Part shown: in pieces, positions 26,394-34,862 of the stretch
Numbering within the stretch: position 1 is the first letter of the stretch
How the letters are laid out: the number at the start of each line of letters is the position of its first letter
Assembly: GCF_030812875.1 (NCBI RefSeq)
Contig: NZ_JAUSTN010000003.1
Span: forward strand, 124,001 to 188,000
Direction: 5' to 3'
DNA length: 64,000 nucleotides
From: Peptoniphilus_B koenoeneniae
Lineage (GTDB): Bacteria; Bacillota; Clostridia; Tissierellales; Peptoniphilaceae
Notes under the pieces: model-generated
Seen by the model: only the letters and a program-made list of their open reading frames with translations
Told to the model about the DNA's origin: nothing
The model's database searches: none
Translations under genes and position numbers: made by a program

Positions 26394-26657
26394 TCAGGCC
26401 TCCTTATTTATAACCTTTAGCGATTTTCTTATATAGCTGTCGTTTAAATTTTCAACATGTAAGTCTATTAATGCATTATATGGTTTTAAGTGCATTACTT
26501 TTTTTAGTTTAGGTCTTTCTAATTTTCTAAGTTTCCCATCTACTATTTTTACATATTTCTCATCAACTATTTCAAGTATCGCAAAGATTTTTCCCTCATC
26601 TCTTCCTGCTAATGACTTTACCACTTGACCTGTTTTCAGTCTAAGCGTCTTTTGCAT
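26394..26657 (-). CDS. KOW-domain RNA-binding protein (L14e-like)
   Basis: The 87-residue protein starts with a KOW motif (about 8-35; TGQVVKSLAGRDEGKIFAI) and continues KYVKIVDGKLRKLERPKLKKVMHL, as in the small L14e/KOW proteins found in clostridial spc operons. Its start overlaps the end of adk by 17 bases. It sits where map (methionine aminopeptidase) often lies. A role in ribosome assembly or translation is inferred from context only. Confidence 0.85.
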   Translation of the reverse strand: MQKTLRLKTGQVVKSLAGRDEGKIFAILEIVDEKYVKIVDGKLRKLERPKLKKVMHLKPYNALIDLHVENLNDSYIRKSLKVINKEA

Positions 26658-27294
26658 CTAAACTCTTCTCTATTCTTTTAAAGGTTTCTTTCATGTCTCC
26701 TTTGCCATCTACATCAAGGAGTAAATTTTGTGCCTTATAGTAGTCTATTAGAGGTGATGTTTGATCAAAGTAAACTTGTATTCTGGTCTTTACTGTGTCC
26801 TCTGTATCGTCGTCTCTTTGGAAAAGCGGTCCTCCACATTTATCACATTTGCCTTCTTCTTTTGGTGCTTTATTTTTTACGTGATAGGTTGCTCCGCAGC
26901 TTTTACATACTCTTCTTCCAACTGCTCTTTCTACTAAAATTCCTGTGTCTACATTGATGTTTATTACTGAATCCAATTTTTTATTTTGTGAATCAAGAAA
27001 TGCATCAAGAGCCACTGCTTGAGCTACTGTTCTTGGAAATCCGTCTAATAAGAATCCTTTTTTTGTGTCATCCCATGTTAAACGGTCTTTTACAATATCA
27101 ATTACTACTTGGTCAGGAACTAAAAGTCCTTTGTCCATATATGATTTTGCTTTTTTGCCAAGATCTGTTCCATTTTTTATGTTTTCTCTGAATATGTCTC
27201 CGGTTGAGATGTGAGGAACTTTATATTTGTCGATTATAAAATCTGCTTGTGTTCCTTTACCTGCTCCTGGAGGTCCTAAAATTACGAGTCTCAT
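26641..27294 (-). CDS. adk: Adenylate kinase
   Basis: The 217-residue enzyme interconverts AMP + ATP and 2 ADP. The P-loop GPPGAGKGTQ, TGDIFRENI, DGFPRT and the lid with a zinc knuckle (CKSCGATYH...CDKCGG, about 127-152) are complete. It follows secY by 8 bases, the standard order. Confidence 0.98.
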   Translation of the reverse strand: MRLVILGPPGAGKGTQADFIIDKYKVPHISTGDIFRENIKNGTDLGKKAKSYMDKGLLVPDQVVIDIVKDRLTWDDTKKGFLLDGFPRTVAQAVALDAFLDSQNKKLDSVININVDTGILVERAVGRRVCKSCGATYHVKNKAPKEEGKCDKCGGPLFQRDDDTEDTVKTRIQVYFDQTSPLIDYYKAQNLLLDVDGKGDMKETFKRIEKSLDAKDA

Positions 27295-27302
27295 TATTCC
27301 TC

Positions 27303-28583
27303 CTATTTCTTTAAGAATCCTTTGTAATGTCTCATTAACATTTGTTGTTCAAGAACTCTTGCAGTTTCCAAAATAACGCCGACAACAATTAGTATTGATG
27401 TTCCGCCATAGTTGAATCTTAAGTGTGCAACTCTTGTTAAAATTGTTGGAAGTACAGTTAAAATTGCAAGGGCTATTGCTCCTGGCAATACTAATCTGTT
27501 AACACTTCTTCCAAGATAGTCACTTGTTGGTTTTCCTGGTCTTATTCCAGGGATAAATCCACCGTTTTGTTGCAAGTTCTTTGAATATTCAACTGTGTTG
27601 AACTGAATAGTTGTATAGAAAAATGTGAAGAATATTATCAATACTATTGATAACAATACATATATTACTATTCCCGGTCCCCCTTGTGGTGTAAGCCATT
27701 TTATTACAAAGTCTTGGAATTTTCCTGGACCTGTAAACATTATAAGGGTTGATGGAATTGCAAGTAGTGAGTTTGCAAAAATTATTGGCATAACTCCTGT
27801 CATAAGAACTTTAATAGGTATGTGAGTTGATTGTCCTCCATACATTTTTCTTCCGACTACTCTTTTTGCATATTGAACCGGTATTCTTCTTTCACCTTCG
27901 TTGAGTATTACTACGAAGAATACTATTGCTATTGCAAGCACAATGTATAGTGCTAGAAAAGCCCAGTGTACTCTTCCCATTTTTACTAATAGAAATGATT
28001 GGTATAAATCTCTTGGCATTCTAACTATTATACCTGCAAAGATGATTATTGATATACCATTTCCTATTCCTTTTTCTGTAATTTGTTCTCCTATCCAAAT
28101 TAGCAATGCTGTTCCTGCTACTATAGATAGAATAACAACCAACTTTTGCAATAGTGTATGAGCAAGGACTGCATCTTTAAATAATACAAATGTAAATCCT
28201 ATTGCTTGTACTAATGCTATTGCTATAGAAAGATATCTTGTATATTTTGCAATTTTCTTTCTACCTGTATCTCCTTCTTTAGCCAATGATTCCAGTGAAG
28301 GAATGGCTATTGTAAGAAGTTGTAATACAATTGATGCAGTAATATATGGTGTTATATTTGCTGCAAAAATTGTAAAGTTGGAGAAGTTTCCTCCTGCCAT
28401 CATATCAAGAAATGTTAATACTCCGGCATTGTTACCGCTAAATAATTGTGCTATTGCTTCTTTATTCATAAACGGTACTGTTATGTGTGATCCTAATCTG
28501 TATACCAAAAGCATGAAAAGCGTAAATAGCATCTTTTTTCTTAATTCCGGTATTTTCCAAGCATTTTTAAATGTGGACAGCAT
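27303..28583 (-). CDS. secY: Protein translocase subunit SecY
   Basis: The 426-residue membrane protein has ten membrane helices. Family motifs seen are LRKKMLFTLFMLLVYRLGSHI, ITPYITASIVLQLL and GIGNGISIIIFAGI. It forms the channel for exported and membrane proteins. Its start codon overlaps the rplO stop by 1 base. Confidence 0.97.
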   Translation of the reverse strand: MLSTFKNAWKIPELRKKMLFTLFMLLVYRLGSHITVPFMNKEAIAQLFSGNNAGVLTFLDMMAGGNFSNFTIFAANITPYITASIVLQLLTIAIPSLESLAKEGDTGRKKIAKYTRYLSIAIALVQAIGFTFVLFKDAVLAHTLLQKLVVILSIVAGTALLIWIGEQITEKGIGNGISIIIFAGIIVRMPRDLYQSFLLVKMGRVHWAFLALYIVLAIAIVFFVVILNEGERRIPVQYAKRVVGRKMYGGQSTHIPIKVLMTGVMPIIFANSLLAIPSTLIMFTGPGKFQDFVIKWLTPQGGPGIVIYVLLSIVLIIFFTFFYTTIQFNTVEYSKNLQQNGGFIPGIRPGKPTSDYLGRSVNRLVLPGAIALAILTVLPTILTRVAHLRFNYGGTSILIVVGVILETARVLEQQMLMRHYKGFLKK

Positions 28584-29026
28584 TAGATCACCTCAATCCT
28601 TCCTCCAGCTGCTTCTATTTTTTCAGCTGCAGATTTTGAGAAATGGCTAGCTTTAACTGTTAGTTTTACACTTATTTCTCCTTGGCCAAGAATTCTAACA
28701 CCGTCTTCTAATTTACTGATGCATCCTTTTTCTAATAATAATTCAGGTGTTACTTCAGTTCCTTCTTCAAAGTTATTTAAATCCTTAACATTTACAACTG
28801 CAAATTTTTTTGCAAAGATGTTTGTAAAACCTCTTTTTGGAAGTCTTCTGAATAGAGGCATTTGACCACCTTCAAATCCAGGTCTTACTCCACCGCCGCT
28901 TCTTGCGTTTTGACCTTTGTGTCCACGTCCGGAGGTTTTTCCTGTACCGCTTCCGATACCTCTACCTAATCTTTTTTTAGCTTTTACTCCGCCGCCTTCT
29001 GCAGGTCTTAAGTTGTGTAATTTCAT
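28583..29026 (-). CDS. rplO: 50S ribosomal protein L15
   Basis: The 147-residue protein shows MKLHNLRPAEGG, the glycine-rich RLGRGIGSGTGKTSGRGHKGQ and GGQMPLFRRLPKRGF of L15. It contacts 23S rRNA domain II. It lies between rpmD and secY as usual. Confidence 0.98.
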   Translation of the reverse strand: MKLHNLRPAEGGGVKAKKRLGRGIGSGTGKTSGRGHKGQNARSGGGVRPGFEGGQMPLFRRLPKRGFTNIFAKKFAVVNVKDLNNFEEGTEVTPELLLEKGCISKLEDGVRILGQGEISVKLTVKASHFSKSAAEKIEAAGGRIEVI

Positions 29027-29038
29027 GGTCGCACCTCC

Positions 29039-29209
29039 TTATTCAGTAACCTCTAACATATAATCTATTTTCTTGATCATACCTCTTATTTGAGGATTAT
29101 CTTCATGTTCAACAACCTGTCCGATTTTTCTAAGTCCCAATGCTTTTACTGTTCTTTTGTGAGACTCCATTTTACCGATAGGGCTTTTTACTAATTTTAT
29201 CTTAAGCAT
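29039..29209 (-). CDS. rpmD: 50S ribosomal protein L30
   Basis: I translated this 56-residue protein by hand: it starts MLKIKLVKSPIGKM and contains RTVKALGLRKIGQ and the terminal IRGMIKKIDYMLEV segment, which are diagnostic of L30. ATG follows GGGGG. It lies between rpsE and rplO. Confidence 0.97.
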   Translation of the reverse strand: MLKIKLVKSPIGKMESHKRTVKALGLRKIGQVVEHEDNPQIRGMIKKIDYMLEVTE

Positions 29210-29219
29210 GTTTACCCCC

Positions 29220-29726
29220 TTAACCTAAAATTTCATCAACAGACTTGTTTCTAAGTTTTGCTACACTTTGTGCTGTCTTTAGTTGTCTAAGCGCATCCAT
29301 TGTTGCATTTACGATATTTCTCGGATTGTTTGTGCCCAAGTTTTTAGTACGAATGTCTGAAATTCCTGCAAGTTCTAATACTGCACGAACAGCTCCTCCG
29401 GCTATAACTCCTGTACCTTCGCGGGCAGGTTTTAAGAAAACTCTTCCTGCTCCAAATATTCCAACTACTTGGTGAGGAATACTTGTGCCTAATAGGTTTA
29501 CTTTAACTATATGTTTTCTTGCATCTTGAACTGCTTTTCTAATTGCTTCTGGTACTTCAAGAGCTTTTCCTGTTCCAACTCCAACGTATCCGTTTTTATC
29601 TCCTACAACTACAAGAGCGGAAAATCTGAAGTTTCTACCACCTTTTACTACTTTTGCTACTCTGTTGATTGCTACAACTCTTTCTTCAAGTTGTAATTCA
29701 TCAGGGTTTATTAGTGAATATTCCAT
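29220..29726 (-). CDS. rpsE: 30S ribosomal protein S5
   Basis: The 168-residue protein shows LEERVVAINRVAKVVKGGR and the GKALEVPEAIRKAV and GTGVIAGGAVRAVLE segments. It is in the 30S body and helps decoding accuracy. Confidence 0.98.
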   Translation of the reverse strand: MEYSLINPDELQLEERVVAINRVAKVVKGGRNFRFSALVVVGDKNGYVGVGTGKALEVPEAIRKAVQDARKHIVKVNLLGTSIPHQVVGIFGAGRVFLKPAREGTGVIAGGAVRAVLELAGISDIRTKNLGTNNPRNIVNATMDALRQLKTAQSVAKLRNKSVDEILG

Positions 29727-29741
29727 ATTTCCCCTCCTTAA

Positions 29742-30104
29742 TTAAAATTTAAGTCCGGCTTCTCTTGCCGCTTCAGCAAGTGCCTTTATACGTCCGTGAT
29801 ATAGATAACCGGATCTGTCAAATACTACTTCTTCTATTCCATTATCCAAAGCACGTTTTGCAATGCTTTCTCCTATTTTCTTTGCCGCTTCAATGTTGTG
29901 AGTTTGTTCAAGACCAAGTGCTTTATCAAGTGTTGAAGCACTTACAAGAGTTGCTCCATTTTCATCATCTATTAATTGAGCATAGATGTGCTTTCCTGAT
30001 CTGAACACACTAAGTCTTGGGCAAGAAGAAGTTCCGGAGATTTTATTTCTGATTCTGTGTTGTCTTTTAACACGTGTTTCTTTTTTATCTACTTTTTTAA
30101 ACAC
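29742..30104 (-). CDS. rplR: 50S ribosomal protein L18
   Basis: The 120-residue protein has the basic N-terminus RVKRQHRIRNKISGT, the PRLSVFRSGKHIYAQ core and the ending DRSGYLYHGRIKALAEAAREA. It binds 5S rRNA. Confidence 0.98.
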   Translation of the reverse strand: MFKKVDKKETRVKRQHRIRNKISGTSSCPRLSVFRSGKHIYAQLIDDENGATLVSASTLDKALGLEQTHNIEAAKKIGESIAKRALDNGIEEVVFDRSGYLYHGRIKALAEAAREAGLKF

Positions 30105-30125
30105 TATTTATTCTCCTTCCTACTA

Positions 30126-30662
30126 TTACTTACCGGTCTTTCCGACTTTACGTCTTATAACTTCATCAACATACTTGATTCCCTTACCTTTATAGGGTTC
30201 AGGTTGTCTAAATCCTCTAATATATGCAGCATATTCTCCAACTTTTTGTTTGTCAATGCCTTTTACAATCATCTTATTTGGAGCCGGTACTTCAACTTCT
30301 ATTCCCTCAGGATCTTCAAGATCAAGTGGATGTGAAAGTCCAAGAGTTAAGCTTAATTTTTTACCTGCTTTTTGAGCTCTGTAACCTGTTCCTACTATCT
30401 CAAGTTCTTTTTGATATCCTTCAGTAACGCCGATGATCATATTGTATATAAGAGTTCTTGTAAGTCCGTGAAGCGCTCTAATCTTTTTTTCTTCATTAGG
30501 TCTTTGAACAACAATTTCGTTGTTTTCCATCTTTATATCTAAGTTATTGTTAAATGTGTTAACCAATTCTCCTTTTGGGCCTTTAACTTTAACGTTAGTT
30601 CCGTCAATGTTAACTGTTACTCCAGCGGGGATTTCAATTGGTTTTTTTCCGATTCTGGACAT
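30126..30662 (-). CDS. rplF: 50S ribosomal protein L6
   Basis: The 178-residue protein starts MSRIGKKPIEIPAGV and ends KGIKYVDEVIRRKVGKTGK. Both L6 repeats are complete. It lies at the factor-binding region of the 50S subunit. Confidence 0.98.
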   Translation of the reverse strand: MSRIGKKPIEIPAGVTVNIDGTNVKVKGPKGELVNTFNNNLDIKMENNEIVVQRPNEEKKIRALHGLTRTLIYNMIIGVTEGYQKELEIVGTGYRAQKAGKKLSLTLGLSHPLDLEDPEGIEVEVPAPNKMIVKGIDKQKVGEYAAYIRGFRQPEPYKGKGIKYVDEVIRRKVGKTGK

Positions 30663-30675
30663 TTTTCACCTCCTA

Positions 30676-31071
30676 TTACCAAACGTAGCAAATAACCTCG
30701 CCACCAACATTTTCAGTTCTTGCAACTTTGTCAGTAACAATTCCTTTTGATGTTGATATTATTGCGATTCCAAGTCCACCAAGAACTTTTGGAACATCTT
30801 CGCTATTTACATACACTCTTAGTCCCGGCTTTGAAATTCTTTTAAGTCCGGAAATTACTCTTTCTCCATCTTTAGTATATTTTAAGTCTATTCTAATGAC
30901 ACCTTGTTTATTGTCATCAATAACGTCATAACTCTTTATATAACCTTCGTTTAGAAGTATTTCGGCAATCTCTTTTTTAATGTTTGATGCCGGAACGTCT
31001 ACCGATTTATGTTTTGCATTATTGCTATTTCTAATTCTTGTAAGCATATCTGCAATAGGATCTGTCATCAT
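30676..31071 (-). CDS. rpsH: 30S ribosomal protein S8
   Basis: The 131-residue protein starts with MTDPIADMLTRIRNSN and ends STSKGIVTDKVARTENVGGE plus a short tail. In many bacteria S8 represses the spc operon by binding its mRNA near rplE; no such site was examined here. Confidence 0.98.
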   Translation of the reverse strand: MMTDPIADMLTRIRNSNNAKHKSVDVPASNIKKEIAEILLNEGYIKSYDVIDDNKQGVIRIDLKYTKDGERVISGLKRISKPGLRVYVNSEDVPKVLGGLGIAIISTSKGIVTDKVARTENVGGEVICYVW

Positions 31072-31096
31072 ATAGGTATCCTCCTTTCGCTAAACT

Positions 31097-31282
31097 TTAC
31101 CAGCTAGCTTTTTTAACACCCGGGATTTGTCCCTTGTAAGCTAATTCTCTAAAACAAATTCTGCAAATTCCATATTTTTTTAATACTGAATGCGGTCTTC
31201 CACAAATTGTACATCTTGTGTATTCACGAGTGGAAAATTTTTGTTTTCTCTTTTGTTTAGCAATCATTGATTTTTTTGCCAT
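31097..31282 (-). CDS. rpsZ: 30S ribosomal protein S14, zinc-binding type
   Basis: The 61-residue short S14 has CTICGRPHSVLKKYGICRIC, the four-cysteine zinc site of the type Z form, and the GQIPGVKKASW ending. A zinc-free paralogue, if any, is elsewhere. Confidence 0.97.
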   Translation of the reverse strand: MAKKSMIAKQKRKQKFSTREYTRCTICGRPHSVLKKYGICRICFRELAYKGQIPGVKKASW

Positions 31283-31293
31283 TGTTTACCTCC

Positions 31294-31836
31294 TTATCTG
31301 GCAAAGGGCATTCCCATCATTTCAAGGAAAGCTTTGGCTTCTTCATCAGTATTTGCTGTAGTTACTATAACAATATCCATTCCCCTAATAGCATCTACTT
31401 TGTCATATTCTATTTCAGGGAATATAAGTTGTTCCTTAAGCCCTAAAGCATAATTACCTCTGCCGTCAAAAGCTGAAGGTTTGATTCCTCTAAAGTCTCT
31501 TACTCTTGGTAGAGCAACGTTCATTAATTTATCTAAGAAATCATACATTCTATCTCCACGAAGAGTGACTTTACAACCAATGTTGTGTCCTTCACGAAGT
31601 TTAAAGTTTGCAATAGATTTTTTTGCTTTAGTTACAACAGGTCTTTGACCTGAGATAACTGTTAAATCATTAATTGCGCTTTCTAAAGCTTTAGGATTAT
31701 CCTTAGCTTCTCCAAGGCCTATGTTAATTACAACCTTTTCAAGCTTAGGAACTTCCATTATATTTTTGTAGCCGAATTTATCTACTAAATGGCCAACAAC
31801 TTCATTTGAATATTTTTCCTTTAATCTGGAAGTCAT
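31294..31836 (-). CDS. rplE: 50S ribosomal protein L5
   Basis: The 180-residue protein shows NIMEVPKLEKVVINIGLGEA, GQRPVVTKAKKSIANFKLR and the DVIVTT-like ending (here DIVIVTTANTDEEAK). It binds 5S rRNA and touches the P-site tRNA. Confidence 0.98.
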   Translation of the reverse strand: MTSRLKEKYSNEVVGHLVDKFGYKNIMEVPKLEKVVINIGLGEAKDNPKALESAINDLTVISGQRPVVTKAKKSIANFKLREGHNIGCKVTLRGDRMYDFLDKLMNVALPRVRDFRGIKPSAFDGRGNYALGLKEQLIFPEIEYDKVDAIRGMDIVIVTTANTDEEAKAFLEMMGMPFAR

Positions 31837-31847
31837 CTTCTACCTCC

Positions 31848-32153
31848 TTAAATGGTTTGATTGTCTGATTTTTTAAATCTGACTTTCTTACCGTTTTCTA
31901 TTTTATATCCAAGTTTTGTTCCTTTTCCCGATTTTTCGTCAAAATACATAACATTTGAAACGTGTATAGGAGCTTCAACTTTTGTAATTCCACCAGGATT
32001 TTGAGGTCCCTTTGGTTTTTGATGCTTTGTTACAATGTTAATTTTTTCAACTACTACTTTATCTTCTTTCGGGAAAGTTTTTAAAACTTTACCGGTTTTT
32101 CCTTTATCTTTACCGGCTATTACTTTAACTGTGTCACCTTTTTTTATACGCAT
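31848..32153 (-). CDS. rplX: 50S ribosomal protein L24
   Basis: The 101-residue protein has the N-terminal KOW motif (KKGDTVKVIAGKDKGKTGKV) and the HQKPKGPQNPGGI segment. It is an assembly initiator near the tunnel exit. Confidence 0.98.
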   Translation of the reverse strand: MRIKKGDTVKVIAGKDKGKTGKVLKTFPKEDKVVVEKINIVTKHQKPKGPQNPGGITKVEAPIHVSNVMYFDEKSGKGTKLGYKIENGKKVRFKKSDNQTI

Positions 32154-32166
32154 AGTTTCCTCCTAA

Positions 32167-32535
32167 TTAAAGCACTTCCGGTGCAAGAGATATAATCTTC
32201 ATGAAGTCTCCGCTTCTAAGTTCTCTTGTTACTGGTCCGAATATACGAGTTCCAACAGGACTCTTGTCGTCTTTTATTATAACTGCGGCATTGTCATCAA
32301 ATCTTATATATGAACCGTCTGGACGACTGATTCCTTTAGAAGTTCTTACAATAACAGCTTTAACAACGCTACCTTTCTTAACAACGCCACCCGGTGTTGC
32401 AGATTTAACGCTACAAACAACAATATCTCCAATGTTAGCTATTCTTCTGTTAGTTCCACCTAACACTTTTATTACTGAAAGTTCTTTTGCACCGCTGTTG
32501 TCAGCGACACGCATCCTTGACTCTTGTTGTATCAT
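32167..32535 (-). CDS. rplN: 50S ribosomal protein L14
   Basis: I chose the ATG at 32535, giving 122 residues starting MIQQESRMRVADNSGAKE, the invariant L14 N-terminus, after a GGGAGG site. A longer frame to 32589 only adds residues that overlap rpsQ. The end ELRSGDFMKIISLAPEVL is normal. Confidence 0.97.
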   Translation of the reverse strand: MIQQESRMRVADNSGAKELSVIKVLGGTNRRIANIGDIVVCSVKSATPGGVVKKGSVVKAVIVRTSKGISRPDGSYIRFDDNAAVIIKDDKSPVGTRIFGPVTRELRSGDFMKIISLAPEVL

Positions 32536-32552
32536 AAAGAAACCTCCCTTCT

Positions 32553-32807
32553 TTATTGTGCCTTTTCCACAATTTGAACCAATCTCCATCTCTTGTCTTT
32601 AGAGAGAGGTCTGGTTTCCATAAGTTTTACACGATCTCCTATGCCACATTCATTATTTTCATCATGAGCTTTGAACTTTGTGGTCTTTCTAACTCTTTTT
32701 TTATAAATGGGATGATCAACAAAAGTCTCAACAGCAACAACAATAGTCTTATCCATTTTGTCACTTACAACTGTACCTATAATGGTTTTTCTGTGATTTC
32801 TTTCCAT
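32553..32807 (-). CDS. rpsQ: 30S ribosomal protein S17
   Basis: The 84-residue OB-fold protein shows RKTIIGTVVSDKMDKTIVVAVE, HDENNECGIGDRVKLMETRPLSKDKRW-type sequence of S17, a primary 16S rRNA binder. Confidence 0.97.
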   Translation of the reverse strand: MERNHRKTIIGTVVSDKMDKTIVVAVETFVDHPIYKKRVRKTTKFKAHDENNECGIGDRVKLMETRPLSKDKRWRLVQIVEKAQ

Positions 32808-32810
32808 GGA

Positions 32811-33017
32811 TTAAGCCTCCCTTCCCATTTCAAGTTCTCTTTCTCTTAAAATGGTCTTTGCGCGAGCAATGTCTTTTTTCACCATTTTAATACTTGATGG
32901 ATTATCAAGTTGACCTGTTGCTAATCTAAATCTTAGATTAAACAATTCATTTTTAAGTTCATCAATTTTGCTTGTAAGTTGTTCACTTGACAAGTTTCGA
33001 ATTTCTTTAGTCTTCAA
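32811..33017 (-). CDS. rpmC: 50S ribosomal protein L29 (probable TTG start)
   Basis: The frame can start at ATG 33029, but the SD-like AAAGG would abut that codon directly. Starting at TTG 33017 gives 68 residues, MKTKEIRNLSSEQLTSKID, which is the normal L29 N-terminus and length, with a GGTGA stretch at usable spacing. Either way the gene overlaps the rplP 3' end. L29 sits at the tunnel exit, next to L23. Confidence 0.9.
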   Translation of the reverse strand: MKTKEIRNLSSEQLTSKIDELKNELFNLRFRLATGQLDNPSSIKMVKKDIARAKTILRERELEMGREA

Positions 33018-33438
33018 TTGATTCACCATCCTTTTCTTTCATAACAAATTTACATTTGATTGGAAGTTTCATAGCTGCAAGTCTAATAGCTTCTCTTGCA
33101 ATTTCTTCTGAAACACCATTCATTTCAAACATAATTCTACCCGGTTTAACAACGCTAACCCAATAAGCAGGTGCACCTTTACCAGAACCCATACGAGTTT
33201 CAGCAGGTTTTTCCGTAACAGGTTTGTCCGGGAAGATTTTAATCCAAATATTACCGCCACGGCGAATGTATCTTGTCATCGCACGACGAGCAGCTTCTAT
33301 TTGATTTGAAGTAATCCATGCAGGTTCAAGTGCTTGAAGGCCATATTCACCATAGGTAAGTGTGTTACCTCTTTGTGCCTTGCCCTTCATTCTGCCTCTG
33401 TGAACTCTACGGAATTTAACTCTTTTAGGCATTAACAT
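33007..33438 (-). CDS. rplP: 50S ribosomal protein L16
   Basis: The 143-residue protein starts MLMPKRVKFRRVHRGRMKG and shows AWITSNQIEAARRAMTRYI and RMGSGKGAPAYWVSVVKPG. It helps position A-site tRNA. Its 3' end overlaps rpmC. Confidence 0.98.
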   Translation of the reverse strand: MLMPKRVKFRRVHRGRMKGKAQRGNTLTYGEYGLQALEPAWITSNQIEAARRAMTRYIRRGGNIWIKIFPDKPVTEKPAETRMGSGKGAPAYWVSVVKPGRIMFEMNGVSEEIAREAIRLAAMKLPIKCKFVMKEKDGESIED

Positions 33439-33457
33439 AATATTTCCTCCCTCCTAC

Positions 33458-34204
33458 TTAATCGTTTGTACGTCTGTCTCTTTTTTGATTATTTCTCTTA
33501 CGGTTATTTTTACCTTGTTGGTCATTTCTTTTTCTCTTTTTGTTGTCTCTTTCTCTGTTTGAATGACCTTGTGCATTAGGAAGAACTTCTCCCTTGTAAA
33601 GCCATACTTTTACACCAAGTTTACCGTAAGTTGTGTCAGCTTCAGCAAAGCCGTAATCAATATCTGCTCTTAAAGTTTGAAGAGGAATTGTTCCTTCTGA
33701 ATAACCTTCAGTTCTTGCCATATCAGCTCCGCCAAGTCTTCCTGCAACTGCAGTTTTAATTCCCTTAGCGCCTGCTCTCATTGTTCTTTGAATAGCTTGC
33801 TTCATAGCACGTCTGAATGAAATACGTCTTTCAAGAGATTCAGCTATAGATTCTGCAACAAGTTGCGCATCCATATCTTGATTTTTAATTTCTTCAATAT
33901 TAACTACAATGCTTTTTCCTGTTTTCTTTTCCAGTTCATTTCTAAGTTCTTCAACTCCTACACCGCCACGGCCTATTACCATACCGGGTTTTGAAGTATA
34001 AACTGAAACTTTAACTTTATTTGCCGCTCTTTCAATTTCGATTTTTGAAATACCGGCTGCATACAATTTATTTTTAATAAACTTACGAATTTTATTATCT
34101 TCAACTAATAATTCGGCAAAATCTTTCTTATTAGCATACCATTTAGAATCCCAGTCCTTAATGATGCCAACACGAAGACCATGCGGGTTAACTTTTTGAC
34201 CCAT
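33458..34204 (-). CDS. rpsC: 30S ribosomal protein S3
   Basis: The 248-residue protein shows MGQKVNPHGLRVGIIKDWDS, a KH domain (about 40-110, VIGRGGVGVEELR) and the C-terminal S3 domain ending YGKLGVKVWLYKGEVLP. A tail of about 35 residues follows, very rich in Asn, Lys and Arg. The tail makes it longer than the typical 210-220 residues. Confidence 0.97.
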   Translation of the reverse strand: MGQKVNPHGLRVGIIKDWDSKWYANKKDFAELLVEDNKIRKFIKNKLYAAGISKIEIERAANKVKVSVYTSKPGMVIGRGGVGVEELRNELEKKTGKSIVVNIEEIKNQDMDAQLVAESIAESLERRISFRRAMKQAIQRTMRAGAKGIKTAVAGRLGGADMARTEGYSEGTIPLQTLRADIDYGFAEADTTYGKLGVKVWLYKGEVLPNAQGHSNRERDNKKRKRNDQQGKNNRKRNNQKRDRRTND

Positions 34205-34215
34205 TGTATACCCCC

Positions 34216-34551
34216 TTATTCTCTTTCTGCTACAACTACGCCAATATGACTTGATCTTTTTAAAATTGGATAAGCCATACCTTTAGCCTTAGGATGGAAT
34301 CTTTTCATTGTAGGTCCATCATTGGCGTAAGCTTCTTTAACATAAAGATTATCAGCATCTAAACTAAGATTGTTTTCTGCATTGGCTATGGCAGATTTTA
34401 GCACCTTTAATAATTCTTTAGCACCACGCTTAGGTGTAAATTCAAGAATAGAAAGGGCTTCTTTTACTGACTTTCCACGAATCTCATCACATATAAAATG
34501 TATTTTGAGAGGTGAAATTCTTATATATTTAGCAATTGCTCTTGCTTCCAT
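34216..34551 (-). CDS. rplV: 50S ribosomal protein L22
   Basis: The 111-residue protein shows AKYIRISPLKIHFICDEIRGKSV, the GPTMKRFHPKAKGMA hairpin loop that lines the exit tunnel (macrolide region), and HIGVVVAE at the end. Confidence 0.98.
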   Translation of the reverse strand: MEARAIAKYIRISPLKIHFICDEIRGKSVKEALSILEFTPKRGAKELLKVLKSAIANAENNLSLDADNLYVKEAYANDGPTMKRFHPKAKGMAYPILKRSSHIGVVVAERE

Positions 34552-34566
34552 TTGAACCCCTCCTTA

Positions 34567-34851
34567 TTATTTAACACCGGTAGTTTTTTCACTTTTACCG
34601 GCGTGTCCTCTAAAAGTTCTCGTCGGAACAAACTCTCCAAGTTTGTGACCAACCATATCTTCCGTAATATAAATCGGAACATGTTTTCTTCCGTCGTGCA
34701 CAGCAATAGTGTGTGATACCATCTCAGGGAAAATTGTTGAGCGACGTGACCATGTCTTTATAACTTGCTTTTCATTTTTTTCGTTAAGAGCATCAACTTT
34801 TTTAAGAAGATGTTCATCAGCGAAAGGTCCTTTTTTTACTGATCTACTCAT
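34567..34851 (-). CDS. rpsS: 30S ribosomal protein S19
   Basis: The 94-residue protein starts MSRSVKKGPFADEHLLKKV and shows WSRRSTIFPEMVSHTIAVHDG and the LGEFVPTRTFRGHAGK end. It forms the 30S head with S13. Confidence 0.98.
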   Translation of the reverse strand: MSRSVKKGPFADEHLLKKVDALNEKNEKQVIKTWSRRSTIFPEMVSHTIAVHDGRKHVPIYITEDMVGHKLGEFVPTRTFRGHAGKSEKTTGVK

Positions 34852-34862
34852 TTTAATCCCCC

